Source of the DNA: Verrucomicrobiota bacterium
GTDB taxonomy: Bacteria; Verrucomicrobiota; Verrucomicrobiia; CAIQCK01
Reading direction: 5' to 3'
DNA length: 50,966 bases
Assembly: GCA_016219905.1 (NCBI GenBank)
Contig: JACRKA010000060.1
Location: 1-50,966, forward strand
The translations under genes were made by a program, and so were the position numbers. Each line of letters begins with the position of its first letter. Positions within the stretch are counted from its first letter, which is position 1. The notes beneath the pieces were generated by a model. The model searched no databases. It had not been told where the DNA came from and was given only the letters and a program-made list of their open reading frames with translations. Positions 25,512-34,953 of this stretch are shown here, piece after piece.

Positions 25512-26021
25512 ATGAACAAACACCTGCCTCTCATTTGCCTCTGTCTGCTTGCCGCGCTGCCGCAGGCCCTCCGCGCCGAGGAGAAGGCTCAATTCCAGTT
25601 CGACGACCGCAAGTGGAATCCCGGATTCCAAGGCTATCGCGGAAGCGCCGCCGTCACGGAATACATCCTCGAAGGCGAATCCGGCAACAACTGGACCGAG
25701 CTGCTCACAGCGCAGTTCCTCGTCGGCGGGCAGAAGCGCGTCCTGCCCGAGGAGTTCGCCAAAGGGATGGAAGCCAGGCTGCGCAACATCGCCACCGGCA
25801 AGGTCACCTGGACCGTCATCAGTTCCAGCCCGACCGAAGTGATGTATGAGTGGTCGCTTGTGAAGGACCACATGCGGCCGGACGAACAGTCCATCGCGCG
25901 CGTCATCAAGAGCGGCGCAGGCCTCCACCTCGTCCACTACGCCACCCGCAAGGTTCCCATGAGCGACGCCGCGCGGCAAAAGTGGATCGGCCTCCTCAAC
26001 GCCGCCAAGATCGTGAAGTAA
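25512..26021 (+). CDS. Secreted hypothetical protein, 169 aa
   Basis: An N-terminal Sec signal (HLPLICLCLLAALPQALRAEE) is followed by about 145 residues with FQFDDRKWNPGFQGYRGSAA, EYILEGESGNNWTELLTAQF and VLKDHM-like segments. It ends with ARQKWIGLLNAAKIVK. No known domain recognised; probably periplasmic. A GACGACCGAGGACCGACC leader lacks a strong ribosome-binding site. Converges with the GH2 gene (10 bases between the stops). Confidence 0.7.
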   Translation: MNKHLPLICLCLLAALPQALRAEEKAQFQFDDRKWNPGFQGYRGSAAVTEYILEGESGNNWTELLTAQFLVGGQKRVLPEEFAKGMEARLRNIATGKVTWTVISSSPTEVMYEWSLVKDHMRPDEQSIARVIKSGAGLHLVHYATRKVPMSDAARQKWIGLLNAAKIVK

Positions 26022-26031
26022 CGCCGGCGCG

Positions 26032-29000
26032 TCACCGCCGCCGGAACTCCAGCGCGCGCAGCCAGAGGTTGCGGTCGCCGTCGGGGCCGGCGATGTCGTT
26101 GATGAAGGACAGGGACAGCTCGCGCAATCCGGCGGGCAGCTCAACGGTGAGGCTGTGCGCCGCGAACTCGCCGCTCTTGATCTCCACCTGGCCGAGCTTG
26201 CGGCCATCCACGGCCAGCTCCACGATCGGGAACTGGCCCTTCGCCGGCGTGCCTTTGCCGATGAACGTCACGCGATATTCGCCCGGCTGCGCGATGCGGA
26301 CCGAGGAGGTCACTTTGCCGTTGCTGCCCATGTAGAGCGCGTCGGGCTGGTGCTCGAAATGCGGGATCTTGCCCGCCGCCTCGAACCGGTTCGCGTCCAG
26401 CACCGCCGCGTCGCCCGGTTCGCCGAAGTCCGCGCCGGCGTTGGCCAGCAGCGTCGCGAACAGCCGCCCGAACTTCGCCGCGTTGATCCGCGCCGGCTCG
26501 CCGCCCTCCTCGAACATGTCCACGATCACCATGCCGCGGCTGACCTTGGCCACCGCCAGCGCGCCCGGCTGCGTCAGCAGCGTGAAGCTGCCGCCCGGCT
26601 TGATCGCGACGGAAATGCTGTCGCGCGCCTGCCGGATCGGTTCCTGCGTCCAGTGTTTCCGCTCGGACAGCCAATAGACATCCTCGCGCGCCAGCCCGGC
26701 GGCGACCGGCGGCAACTCGTCGCTGCGGCGGATCGGCCCGTGGGCCGGCGCGAGCGACGCCTTCAACTCCAGCGCCTTCGCGGCGTGCTCCAGTGCGGCG
26801 GCCGAAGGCCGGTGCAGCCAGAGCGTCGCGCCCGACGCGGCCAGCACGCGCAACTGGTTCAGCGAACTGCGCGTCACCGCCTCGCCGTCGAACACCACGA
26901 TGCGGCTGTTCGCCGCCGGCTCGTCCTGCGCCGCGAGCCGCACGCCGATGCGCTGCAACAGCGTCCGCAGCGGCCCGTCCTTGTCGCCGGCGCAGACGAC
27001 CTCGGCCGTGTCGCCTTTGTAGTCGGTCAGGTAATCAAGGCAGTTCTGCAGGATGCGGCGCGCGGCCGGCTCGGTGTCGCACTTCTCCACGAGTTGCAAG
27101 CCGCACAGCAGCATCATCCCTTTGCCGCGGCGCGCTTCCATCAACGGCGCGGTGGCCAGCCCGTCCGCGTTGCCCGCGACGACGATCGGCAGCGCGCCGG
27201 CCCGCGCATCCCACACCGGCTCGCCGGCGGTGACAATGTGATGGCCGTAGGCAGACTCATAAAGGTCGCCGCCGCGCGCCCGCTTCAGTGTCTTCGGTTT
27301 CGCGGCGGACTTGCCGGACGATGCTGTTGAGGAATGCGATGCCGGGGACTCCTCGGTGAGCACGTCGGCGATCTTGCCGTCCCCGCGCCAGAACTTGAGG
27401 TCGTCCGGCTCGATGCCGCGGAGCGCGCGATGCTGCGGGTTCTGCGGGAACGTCATCGTCGAGGTCTGCTCGCTGAACGCCGCCGGCAGCAGCTTGCCGC
27501 CCTCCACGCCCTGAGGAAACACCAGCGCCCGCCCGCCGGCGCGGACCCAGCGCTGGAGCGCGCCGAGGCGCGTGTTGCGCTCGCCGATGATGACCGTGGT
27601 GTTGCTGGCGGCGAGCACGTCGAGCGCGCCGGGCATGACCAGCAGCACGTTGACGTCGGCCGCCTCCAAACCGCGGAGGTCGGGAATGACGCGGAACGCA
27701 TCGAGAGGCTTCGGCAGGCTTTTCTTCGCCACCGCGCCGAATATCGCGACGCCGGCGCCGACGGTGATCGTCGGTTTTGGCCAGATGCTGATCGCGCGGC
27801 GGTCCTCGAACGCCGGCGTGTCCTCCATCGAAGTCTTGAGGAGGAGCGTCGCGTTGGTCCGCGCGCGCACGTCGGGGGCGGTGAACAGCATCGGCTTCGT
27901 GATGCGGTCATCGGCCTTCAGGGCGACCTCATGCTGCTTTGCGGCGACGCGGTTGGTGCCCAGGTTGAGGGACCACTCGAAAGCCACTTCGCCGTCGCGC
28001 AGCGTCGAGTTGAAGAGCTGCGCGGTGCGCGCGACCTTGTCGCCGGCGTAGAACCGCGTGTCGGCCTCGCGCAGGTAGGCGCCGATCGGATGGTAGGCGT
28101 ATTGGTGGGCGCGCCAGAGATGGTTGGAGGCGCCGAGCGGGCCGCCCTCGAACATCGTCCACGGTCCGATGCCGCTGAGGCCCTGTGCGCGGTAGGCGAG
28201 GATCTGGTCGCGCCACGAGGCGGCCTTGCCGCGGTTGCGGTAGTCGCCGTAGTTGAGGTAGGCGTCGTCGCCGAACCAGAGCGTGTGCCAGTCGGGGTTC
28301 GACGACGGTTCCCAGAGAAACTCGCCGATGTAGAGCGGCTTGCTGCGCGTCCACTTGAACCGCTCCGCCGGCCAGAAGAACCGCTGGTTGATCCCGTGCT
28401 GCAGCCACCAGGCCGTGTCGGGATAGAGCCGGAACGCGGGATACTCGTGCGGGTAGTGCATCCCGATCACGTCGGCCACGCCGCTGTGGTCGTTGGCGCG
28501 CAGGCGCGGGTCGCCGTCGCTCTCGTAGGTGATGGGCCGCGTCGGGTCGAGCTTCTTGAGGAACACGCCGGCCTTGGCCATCTCGGCCTCGCCGCGCGTG
28601 CCGGCGGTGCAGCGTCCGCCGTAGAACTCGTTCTCCAGGCTCCACATCACCACCGACGGGTTGTTCTTCAGCCGCCGCCACATCGCGGCGAGATGGTCGC
28701 GGTAGTTTTTCCAGAACCGCTCGTCCTCCACGCGATAGCTGGCGCGGTCGTTCCAGATCGCGCCCTCCGGTATCATCATCAAGCCGGCCTCGTCGGCCAC
28801 GTCGTAGAAAACCTGCCGCCACGGCTGCGTGTGCGTGCGGAACGCAATCGTGTTCGCCTCCTTGGTCTTGCGCCACAACTCAGCGATCTCTTCGCGCTTG
28901 CTTTGCCGCACCGGCCACGTCGCGCTCGCCCGCAGCGTGATCGGCACGCCGTTCAGCATGAACCGCCCGCGCTCGACCCAGAACTCGCGGAACCCAAACC

Positions 29001-30120
29001 GCGTCCGCAACTCATCGGGCGGCTGGAGCGGCTTCGGCGACGGGGCGGGCTGCTGCGTCGCAGACGACGACTTCGGCGCGGGCGGCGGCGGCTCGGTGAC
29101 TCCGAGGCGCGATTCGAGATGATAAAGGTTCGGGTGCTCACAGTCCCAGAGCTTGGCGTCCTTCCACTCGATCTTTGCGGAGATGTTGGTGACGTGGCCG
29201 GCGGCGAGCGTGAAGACCTTATCCTCGAACACCAGCGTTGGCACGTCGGCGATGGCGTTCTTGAGCGTCACCCGCGCGTCCTGCTTGCCTTCGTTGGCGA
29301 TCTCGAACGTCGCGACCAGCTCGCCTTTGCGGACGGAGGTGACGATGGTGAGGTCGGCGATGTGGACCGGCGGCACCGCCAACAGCGTGACGTCGTCCCA
29401 GATGCCGAACAGGGTGAGCAGGCCGCCGACGGGCGACAGCACGTTGTCCTTCGGCCAATTGCGCAGGGCGTGCCAGTCCGTCCTGGCCGGCGGGTCGGGC
29501 AGTTGTTTATCGAAAATGCCCGACCAATCGCGCGCGCCGACGAGCAGTTCGTTGGCCGCGCCGAACTTCACCGCGCCGGTCACGTCGAGGGCGAACGGGT
29601 CGTAGCCGTTGAAACAGCCGCCGACGCGCTGGCCGTTGACGAAGACAGAGGAATTGTATTTGACTCCGTTGAACCGCAGCAGCACGCGCCGGTCGCGCCA
29701 GTCGGCGGGCACGTCGAAGCTGCGCCGGAACCAGAACGCCGTGCGGTTGACGCCGTTCAGCGTGCCCGGCACGGCGCACTCCTTCCACGGCCCCGTCGGC
29801 TTCGGCTGCGCCAGTTCCGGGTCGGCTGGGGCGGTCTGCCACGCGCCGTTAAGCGAGACCTCGGCGCGCGGGCCGGCGGCGAGCGCGGCGGTGGCGACGA
29901 CGGCTAACGTGAGTATGGCGAGCAGATGGGTGGTTCTCCGCGCGCCGAAATCCGAAGGCCGAAGGCCGAAGGCCGAAGGAAATCCGAAATCCGAAGGCCG
30001 AAACCGGGTGGCGATGCCGCGAGAAACCATGTGTGGCGGCTGCTCTTCGGATTTCGGCCTTCGGCCTTCCTTCGGATTTCGGCCTTCGGCCTTCGGACTT
30101 CCCTCGGTTGTTGCGTTCAT
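26032..30120 (-). CDS. Large exported glycoside hydrolase family 2 protein
   Basis: From ATG 30120, overlapping the smpB stop (ATGA), the frame encodes 1362 residues. Residues about 6-59 are translated from a palindromic repeat (family B); the hydrophobic core of the signal peptide (LLAILTLAVVATAALAA) begins only at residue 66. Then come the GH2 sugar-binding domain (SLNGAWQTAP, GVKYNSSVFVNGQRVGG), an immunoglobulin-like domain, and the TIM barrel with acid/base Glu about 498 (SLENEF) and nucleophile Glu about 600 (YIGEFLWEP). A ~550-residue C-terminal extension holds a flavodoxin/GATase-like stretch (LLVMPGALDVLAASNTTVII) and a beta-rich tail. Beta-galactosidase-type activity is likely; substrate unknown. 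ATG 30030 is an alternative start. Confidence 0.85.
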   Translation of the reverse strand: MNATTEGSPKAEGRNPKEGRRPKSEEQPPHMVSRGIATRFRPSDFGFPSAFGLRPSDFGARRTTHLLAILTLAVVATAALAAGPRAEVSLNGAWQTAPADPELAQPKPTGPWKECAVPGTLNGVNRTAFWFRRSFDVPADWRDRRVLLRFNGVKYNSSVFVNGQRVGGCFNGYDPFALDVTGAVKFGAANELLVGARDWSGIFDKQLPDPPARTDWHALRNWPKDNVLSPVGGLLTLFGIWDDVTLLAVPPVHIADLTIVTSVRKGELVATFEIANEGKQDARVTLKNAIADVPTLVFEDKVFTLAAGHVTNISAKIEWKDAKLWDCEHPNLYHLESRLGVTEPPPPAPKSSSATQQPAPSPKPLQPPDELRTRFGFREFWVERGRFMLNGVPITLRASATWPVRQSKREEIAELWRKTKEANTIAFRTHTQPWRQVFYDVADEAGLMMIPEGAIWNDRASYRVEDERFWKNYRDHLAAMWRRLKNNPSVVMWSLENEFYGGRCTAGTRGEAEMAKAGVFLKKLDPTRPITYESDGDPRLRANDHSGVADVIGMHYPHEYPAFRLYPDTAWWLQHGINQRFFWPAERFKWTRSKPLYIGEFLWEPSSNPDWHTLWFGDDAYLNYGDYRNRGKAASWRDQILAYRAQGLSGIGPWTMFEGGPLGASNHLWRAHQYAYHPIGAYLREADTRFYAGDKVARTAQLFNSTLRDGEVAFEWSLNLGTNRVAAKQHEVALKADDRITKPMLFTAPDVRARTNATLLLKTSMEDTPAFEDRRAISIWPKPTITVGAGVAIFGAVAKKSLPKPLDAFRVIPDLRGLEAADVNVLLVMPGALDVLAASNTTVIIGERNTRLGALQRWVRAGGRALVFPQGVEGGKLLPAAFSEQTSTMTFPQNPQHRALRGIEPDDLKFWRGDGKIADVLTEESPASHSSTASSGKSAAKPKTLKRARGGDLYESAYGHHIVTAGEPVWDARAGALPIVVAGNADGLATAPLMEARRGKGMMLLCGLQLVEKCDTEPAARRILQNCLDYLTDYKGDTAEVVCAGDKDGPLRTLLQRIGVRLAAQDEPAANSRIVVFDGEAVTRSSLNQLRVLAASGATLWLHRPSAAALEHAAKALELKASLAPAHGPIRRSDELPPVAAGLAREDVYWLSERKHWTQEPIRQARDSISVAIKPGGSFTLLTQPGALAVAKVSRGMVIVDMFEEGGEPARINAAKFGRLFATLLANAGADFGEPGDAAVLDANRFEAAGKIPHFEHQPDALYMGSNGKVTSSVRIAQPGEYRVTFIGKGTPAKGQFPIVELAVDGRKLGQVEIKSGEFAAHSLTVELPAGLRELSLSFINDIAGPDGDRNLWLRALEFRRR
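29945..30103. repeat. Long inverted repeat, family B, inside the GH2 5' coding region
   Basis: Left arm is built from CCGAAATCCGAAGGCCGAAG-type units; right arm is the reverse complement (CTTCGGATTTCGGCCTTCGG). They flank a ~40-base centre. The arms are about 59 bases each and are translated in the GH2 frame as FRPSDFG/FGLRPSDFG-type peptide. Confidence 0.85.
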
Positions 30121-30584
30121 GATCGTTGTTTGCCTTTCAGCGCGGCGGTCATCGCGTGGGCGATCTCGCGTTCGGCGGTGCGGCGCTTGATGTCCTCGCG
30201 GCGGTCCACCTGAGTCTTGCCGCGGCCCAGCGCCATCTCGACCTTCGCGATGCCGCGCTTGTTGAAGTAAAGCTTCAGCGGCACCAGCGCGTGGCCCTTG
30301 ACAGCGAGGTGGCCGATGAGCCGCTCGATCTGGTCGCGGTGGAGCAACAGCTTCCGCGTGCGGGTCGGGTTGTGGTTGTTGATGTTGCCCTGCGCGTATT
30401 CGGGGATGTGGGCGTTGAAGAGCCAGATCTCGCCGCGCTCGAGGCGGCCGAAGGCTTTCTCGATGTTCGCGCGGCCGGCGCGGAGGCTCTTGACCTCGGT
30501 GCCGGTCAGCGCGATGCCGGCCTCGAAGGAGTCGAGGATCTCGTAATCGCGGCGCGCGCGGTGGCTGGTGGCGATGAAGGACAT
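30117..30584 (-). CDS. smpB: SsrA-binding protein SmpB
   Basis: 155 residues, full length. Family motifs are NRKARHDYEIL-like start (HRARRDYEILDSFEAGIALT), GTEVKSLRAGRANI, NAHIPEY, NHNPTRTRKLLLH, and the basic C-terminal tail KGKQRS. SmpB binds tmRNA and brings it to stalled ribosomes for trans-translation. The stop overlaps the GH2 start by ATGA, an odd pairing of a housekeeping gene with an exported hydrolase. The tmRNA gene ssrA is not evident in this window. Confidence 0.96.
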   Translation of the reverse strand: MSFIATSHRARRDYEILDSFEAGIALTGTEVKSLRAGRANIEKAFGRLERGEIWLFNAHIPEYAQGNINNHNPTRTRKLLLHRDQIERLIGHLAVKGHALVPLKLYFNKRGIAKVEMALGRGKTQVDRREDIKRRTAEREIAHAMTAALKGKQRS

Positions 30585-30770
30585 GGCTCCGTGCGGCGCA
30601 CTCTAGCGCGGCCAGCTTCCGCGTCGCAAGCCTCGAAGGATTCGAAACCACCCGCACCCCCACCCCGCGCCGATAATCCTTGCGATGGCGTTCCAGTTGG
30701 CTACCGTAGCCGCTCTGCGGGCTGAAGGACACTGCGCGTCTGTGCTCTGCAACCGCAGCGCGTTTTGGAA

Positions 30771-32138
30771 ATGGAACCGTTACTCTATCACAGCACCAAC
30801 GGCCTGGCGCCGGCGGTGGACTTGCGCGAGGCGCTGCTCCAAGGGCAGGCGCCCGACCGCGGGCTTTATCTGCCGCAGCGGTTTCCCCGGCTCACGCCGG
30901 AGGAGATCGCGGCGTTTGCGCGCCGGCCCTACGATGAGATCGCGTTCGAGGTGCTGCGGCGATTCACCGTTGGCATCGTGGACGACACGACGCTGCGCGG
31001 GCTGTGCGCCGACGCCTATAATTATGATGTGCCGCTGGAGCCGGTCGCCGGTTTCAAGGGCCGCGCTCACGTCATGCGGCTCGACCGCGGGCCGACGGCA
31101 TCGTTCAAGGATTTCGCCGCGCGGATGATGGCGAGGCTCATCGGGCGGTTCGTGCAGGAGACGGGGCGGCAGTTGACAATCCTGACCGCTACCAGCGGCG
31201 ACACCGGCTCGGCCGTGGCGAGCGCGTTTCACGGCGTCGCGGGCATCCGCGTGCTGGTGCTGTTCCCCATCGCCGAGGTCAGCGACCGCCAGCGGAAGCA
31301 GATGACGACGTTGCGCGACAACATCCGCACCATCGCGGTGGACGGGAAGTTCGACGATTGCCAGGCGCTGGTGAAGCGCGCATTCGCCGACCCGGCGCTC
31401 GCGGCGATCCCGCTCTCGTCCGCCAACTCGATCAACATCGGCCGGCTGCTGCCGCAGAGCGTCTATTATTTCTACGCCGCGTCGCGCCTCGCCAAGCCGG
31501 GCGAGCCGGTCGTGTTCGCCGTGCCGTCGGGGAACTTCGGTGACATGATGGGCGCAGTCTTCGCTCGCGAGATGGGCTTGCCGATCCGCCGGCTCGTCGT
31601 GCCGGTCAACGGCAACAACGAGTTCCCGATGTTTCTTCACAACGGGATTTACGAAAAGATCGAGCCGTCGCTGAACTGCCTCTCCAACGCGATGAACGTC
31701 GGCCATCCGAGCAACCTCGCCCGCCTCGTCGCGATCTACGGCGGCCAGATGGACGAGACGGGGAAGATCCACCGCGCGCCCGACATGGCGCGGATGCGGC
31801 GCGAGTTGTTTTCGACTGCGGTCTCCGATGAGCAAACCCGTGCGACCATCCAGCAGGCGTGGAACGATCACAAGCTGTTGCTAGAGCCGCACGGCGCGGT
31901 GGGCTGGCGCGGGTTCCTGGATTTTGCGAAGGCCGAGCCGTTGGGCGATTCGCCGGCCGTGGTGCTGGAGACGGCGCATCCGGCGAAGTTCCCGGAGGAG
32001 ATCGAGCGGCTGCTCGGTTTCTCGCCGGAGGTGCCGCCGTCACTGGCCGCGCTGGACAAACTGCCCGAAGACTACGACCGGATGGCGGCCGATTACGGTC
32101 GGTTCAAAGATTACCTCACCAAGAACTACGCGAGATGA
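30771..32138 (+). CDS. thrC: Threonine synthase
   Basis: ATG 30771 (MEPLLYHSTNG) is chosen over the TTG two codons upstream in the track; 455 residues. PLP-binding Lys113 lies in TASFKDFAARM, followed by TATSGDTGSAVASAF, SANSINIGRLLPQ, VPSGNFGDMMGA and EPHGAVGW, all standard for threonine synthase (YHSTNG N-terminus of the long bacterial type). It converts O-phosphohomoserine to threonine and phosphate. The stop overlaps the apgM-like start (ATGA), pointing to a shared pathway. Confidence 0.95.
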   Translation: MEPLLYHSTNGLAPAVDLREALLQGQAPDRGLYLPQRFPRLTPEEIAAFARRPYDEIAFEVLRRFTVGIVDDTTLRGLCADAYNYDVPLEPVAGFKGRAHVMRLDRGPTASFKDFAARMMARLIGRFVQETGRQLTILTATSGDTGSAVASAFHGVAGIRVLVLFPIAEVSDRQRKQMTTLRDNIRTIAVDGKFDDCQALVKRAFADPALAAIPLSSANSINIGRLLPQSVYYFYAASRLAKPGEPVVFAVPSGNFGDMMGAVFAREMGLPIRRLVVPVNGNNEFPMFLHNGIYEKIEPSLNCLSNAMNVGHPSNLARLVAIYGGQMDETGKIHRAPDMARMRRELFSTAVSDEQTRATIQQAWNDHKLLLEPHGAVGWRGFLDFAKAEPLGDSPAVVLETAHPAKFPEEIERLLGFSPEVPPSLAALDKLPEDYDRMAADYGRFKDYLTKNYAR

Positions 32139-33343
32139 AACACGTCATCATCCTTGGCGACGGCATGTCCGATTACCCGGTCGCGCGTCTCGGCGGCAAG
32201 ACGCCGTTGCAGGTCGCGCGCAAGCCGCACATGGACCGCATCGCGCGCGAGGGACGGTGCGGCTTGTTCAAGACCATCGAGGAGGACATGCCGACCGGCA
32301 GCGAGGCCGCCAACCTCGCCGTGATGGGCTACAACCCGCGCGAGGTGTTGCAGGGCCGCGGCGTGCTGGAGGCCGCCAGCATGGGCGTGGACATCCGCGA
32401 CGACGACATGGCGATGCGGTGCAACCTCATCTGCCTGTTCGACGACGGCCGCATCAAGAACCACTCCGCCGGCCACATCAGTTCCGCCGAGTCGGACGAA
32501 ATCCTCAAGACGCTCCAGAAGGAGATCGGCCGGCCCGGTCTCAGCTTCCACACCGGCGTCAGCTATCGCCACCTGTTCGTCGGCAAGGGACTCGACGCGC
32601 GGCTCGACTGCACGCCGCCGCACGATCATCCCAACAAGCCGGCCGAGCCGTTGCTCATCCGCGCCAGGGTTCCCGAAGCGCAAGCGACCGCTGACCTGCT
32701 CAACGACCTGACCCGTCGTTCGTGGCCGATCCTGAAGAACCATCCGGTCAACCAACGCCGCCGCGCCGCCGGCAAAGACCCGGCCAGCTCGATCTGGCTC
32801 TGGTCGCCCGGCCATCGCCCGAAGATGTGGACGTTCCCCGACCGGTTCGGCATCCACGGCGCGGTGATCTCCGCGGTGGACCTGATCCGCGGCATCGGCG
32901 TCTATGCCGGGCTGGAGACCGTCGAGGTCCCCGGCGCGACCGGCCTCTACGACACCAACTACGAAGGCAAGGCCGACGCCTGCCTCGCCGCGTTGGAGCA
33001 CACGGACTTCTGCTACGTCCACGTCGAAGCGCCCGACGAGGCCGGCCACGACGGCAACCTGGAGTTGAAGATCCGCACCATCGAAGACCTCGACGCGCGG
33101 CTCGTAGGCCGCATCCTCGCCGGTTTGGAGCAGCGCAAGCTGGAAACGGTTGTCGCCGTCCTGCCGGATCATCCGACGCCCGTGGAATCGCGCATCCACG
33201 TTCGCGACGCGGTGCCGTTCGCCATCCGCGACCCGCGCCGTGCGCCGGACGCCGTCCAGCGCTACGACGAGCAGAGTTGCGCCGCGGGCGCGTTCGGTGT
33301 CGTGCACGGCGACGAATTCATCCGCGCGGTGTTTCAGAAGTGA
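32135..33343 (+). CDS. apgM: ApgM-family protein, probable homoserine kinase (phosphoglycerate mutase-like)
   Basis: 402 residues from ATG 32135, overlapping thrC by four bases. It belongs to the cofactor-independent phosphoglycerate mutase (alkaline phosphatase superfamily): IILGDGMSDYP, PTGSEAANLAVMGYNP with the Ser nucleophile, VHVEAPDEAGHDG metal ligands, VVAVLPDHPTP. TIGR02535 groups such proteins that lie next to thrC as proposed homoserine kinases in bacteria without ThrB. The direct coupling here fits that proposal. Mutase activity cannot be excluded from sequence alone. Confidence 0.85.
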   Translation: MKHVIILGDGMSDYPVARLGGKTPLQVARKPHMDRIAREGRCGLFKTIEEDMPTGSEAANLAVMGYNPREVLQGRGVLEAASMGVDIRDDDMAMRCNLICLFDDGRIKNHSAGHISSAESDEILKTLQKEIGRPGLSFHTGVSYRHLFVGKGLDARLDCTPPHDHPNKPAEPLLIRARVPEAQATADLLNDLTRRSWPILKNHPVNQRRRAAGKDPASSIWLWSPGHRPKMWTFPDRFGIHGAVISAVDLIRGIGVYAGLETVEVPGATGLYDTNYEGKADACLAALEHTDFCYVHVEAPDEAGHDGNLELKIRTIEDLDARLVGRILAGLEQRKLETVVAVLPDHPTPVESRIHVRDAVPFAIRDPRRAPDAVQRYDEQSCAAGAFGVVHGDEFIRAVFQK

Positions 33344-33379
33344 GTTTTCGGCCAACGTCGTAACAACAGGGGCCTGCCC

Positions 33380-34657
33380 ATGAAAACGATCACGCGAGTT
33401 TTCGCCTTCGTCCCACTGCTCATCTCGCCTGCGTTTGCCGCCAACTGGCCCGCGTGGCGCGGCCCACTCGGCACCGGCATCTGCGAGGAGAAGAACTGTC
33501 CCACGAAATGGAGCGCGACGGAAAACGTGAAGTGGCGCGTCGAGCTGCCCGAGCGCGGCAACTCCACGCCCATCGTCTGGAGCGAGCGCGTGTTCGTCAC
33601 GCAGCCCGTCGGCGACCGGCGCACGCTCATGTGCTTCAACCGCGCCGACGGCAAGCTGCTCTGGCAGGCCGGCGTCACGACGAAGGAGAAAGAGCCGACG
33701 CACGGCACCAATCCGTATTGCTCCGCATCGCCCGTGACCGACGGCGAGCGCGTCATCGCCTCGTTCGCCTCCGACGGGTTGTTCTGCTACGACTTTGCCG
33801 GCAAGGAACTCTGGCGCCGCGCCGACCTCGGCCGGCAGATTCACATCTGGGGCAACGCCGCGTCGCCGGTGATCTACGGCAACCTCTGCTTCCTGAACTT
33901 CGGCCCCGGCGAGACGACCTACCTGATCGCCGTGGACAAGAAGACCGGCAAGACCGTTTGGAAGCGCGACGAGGCGACTGGCTACGGCAAACAGCCGACC
34001 GACGACGTCCGGGGCGGCAAGGGCGCGGTCGCCACCTACATCGGCTCGTGGACCACGCCCACGTTGATGAAGGTCGAGGGCAAGGACCAACTCCTCATGA
34101 GCTGGCCGCGGCGTCTCGTTGCCTATGATCCGCTGACCGGCAAGGAACTCTGGACCTGCGCCGGCCTCAACCCGCTTGTCTATAGCTCGCCGATCTACGA
34201 GGGCGGCATCGTTGTGGCGTTGGGCGGCTTCAGCGGCATGGCGCTCGCCGTGCGCGCCGGCGGCAGCGGCGACGTGACCGCGCAACGCCGCGTCTGGCAT
34301 CATCCGCGTTCGCCGCAGCGCATCGGCTCCGGCGTCGTGCATGACGGCCACATCTACGTCCACAACGACCCCGGCACGGCCATGTGCATCAACCTCAAGA
34401 CCGGCGAGACGGTCTGGACCGAACGCCTCCAAGGTGCAGGCAAGGCCCAGAACTGGAGCAGCGTGATGCTCGCCGATGGCCGTTGCTACACCATCACGCA
34501 AGGCGGCGACTGCTTTGTCTTCAAAGCCAGTCCGAAGTTCGAACTCGTCTCGGCCAACTCCCTCGGCGAGCCTAGCAACTCCTCCATCGTCCCCAGCAAC
34601 GGCGACCTGTTCATCCGCACGCACAAAGCGCTCTGGTGCATCGGCCCGAAGCGATAA
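33380..34657 (+). CDS. Secreted PQQ-binding-like beta-propeller protein
   Basis: 425 residues with a Sec signal (MKTITRVFAFVPLLISPAFAANW). Repeated blades of the quinoprotein-propeller type: WPAWRGPLGTGI, DGKLLWQAGV, GKELWRRADLG, KKTGKTVWKRDEA, LTGKELWTCAGL, KTGETVWTERL. The WPxWRGPxGTG start is typical of exported verrucomicrobial/planctomycete members. It probably serves as a scaffold or binding protein; no dehydrogenase-type cysteine pair or cytochrome domain is seen, so enzyme activity is not implied. Likely periplasmic. Confidence 0.85.
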   Translation: MKTITRVFAFVPLLISPAFAANWPAWRGPLGTGICEEKNCPTKWSATENVKWRVELPERGNSTPIVWSERVFVTQPVGDRRTLMCFNRADGKLLWQAGVTTKEKEPTHGTNPYCSASPVTDGERVIASFASDGLFCYDFAGKELWRRADLGRQIHIWGNAASPVIYGNLCFLNFGPGETTYLIAVDKKTGKTVWKRDEATGYGKQPTDDVRGGKGAVATYIGSWTTPTLMKVEGKDQLLMSWPRRLVAYDPLTGKELWTCAGLNPLVYSSPIYEGGIVVALGGFSGMALAVRAGGSGDVTAQRRVWHHPRSPQRIGSGVVHDGHIYVHNDPGTAMCINLKTGETVWTERLQGAGKAQNWSSVMLADGRCYTITQGGDCFVFKASPKFELVSANSLGEPSNSSIVPSNGDLFIRTHKALWCIGPKR

Positions 34658-34689
34658 CGGCCAGCCACCACGCGCGCCGCTCGCTCGTT

Positions 34690-34809
34690 AGCTCCGTAGG
34701 AGCGGCATGTGGCGGCTGCAACAACGATTGGCCCCGCACATGCCGCTCCGACGGAGCTTCTGCCATGCGGAAACCACCACTATAAGCATGACGCTCCTAG
34801 CGGAGCTGT
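34690..34809. repeat. Inverted palindromic repeat cluster, family D
   Basis: Arms AGCTCCGTAGGAGCGGCATGT (34690-34710) and its reverse complement with one mismatch (34738-34758), then a third partial unit GCTCCTAGCGGAGCTGT. Each has a GCTCC...GGAGC hairpin. It occupies most of the ~300-base gap before the sigma factor; no gene is seen there. Confidence 0.72.
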
Positions 34810-34953
34810 CTGCTGTGAAGCCGTTTTCCACACGGCCTCTTCAGCTTGCCGTGCAAGAACTGGGATGCGCCCCCTTTGAAGTTTTGTCTAAGAAAACCCC
34901 GCCTGCCGCGTTACTCTTGGTGACAGGAAGTGTTTCCGGACGACGGACCACCG

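Noticed and set aside
27334-29907. 857-residue plus-strand ORF
   Set aside because: Antisense to the GH2 gene; Arg/Ala/Glu-rich with no motif.
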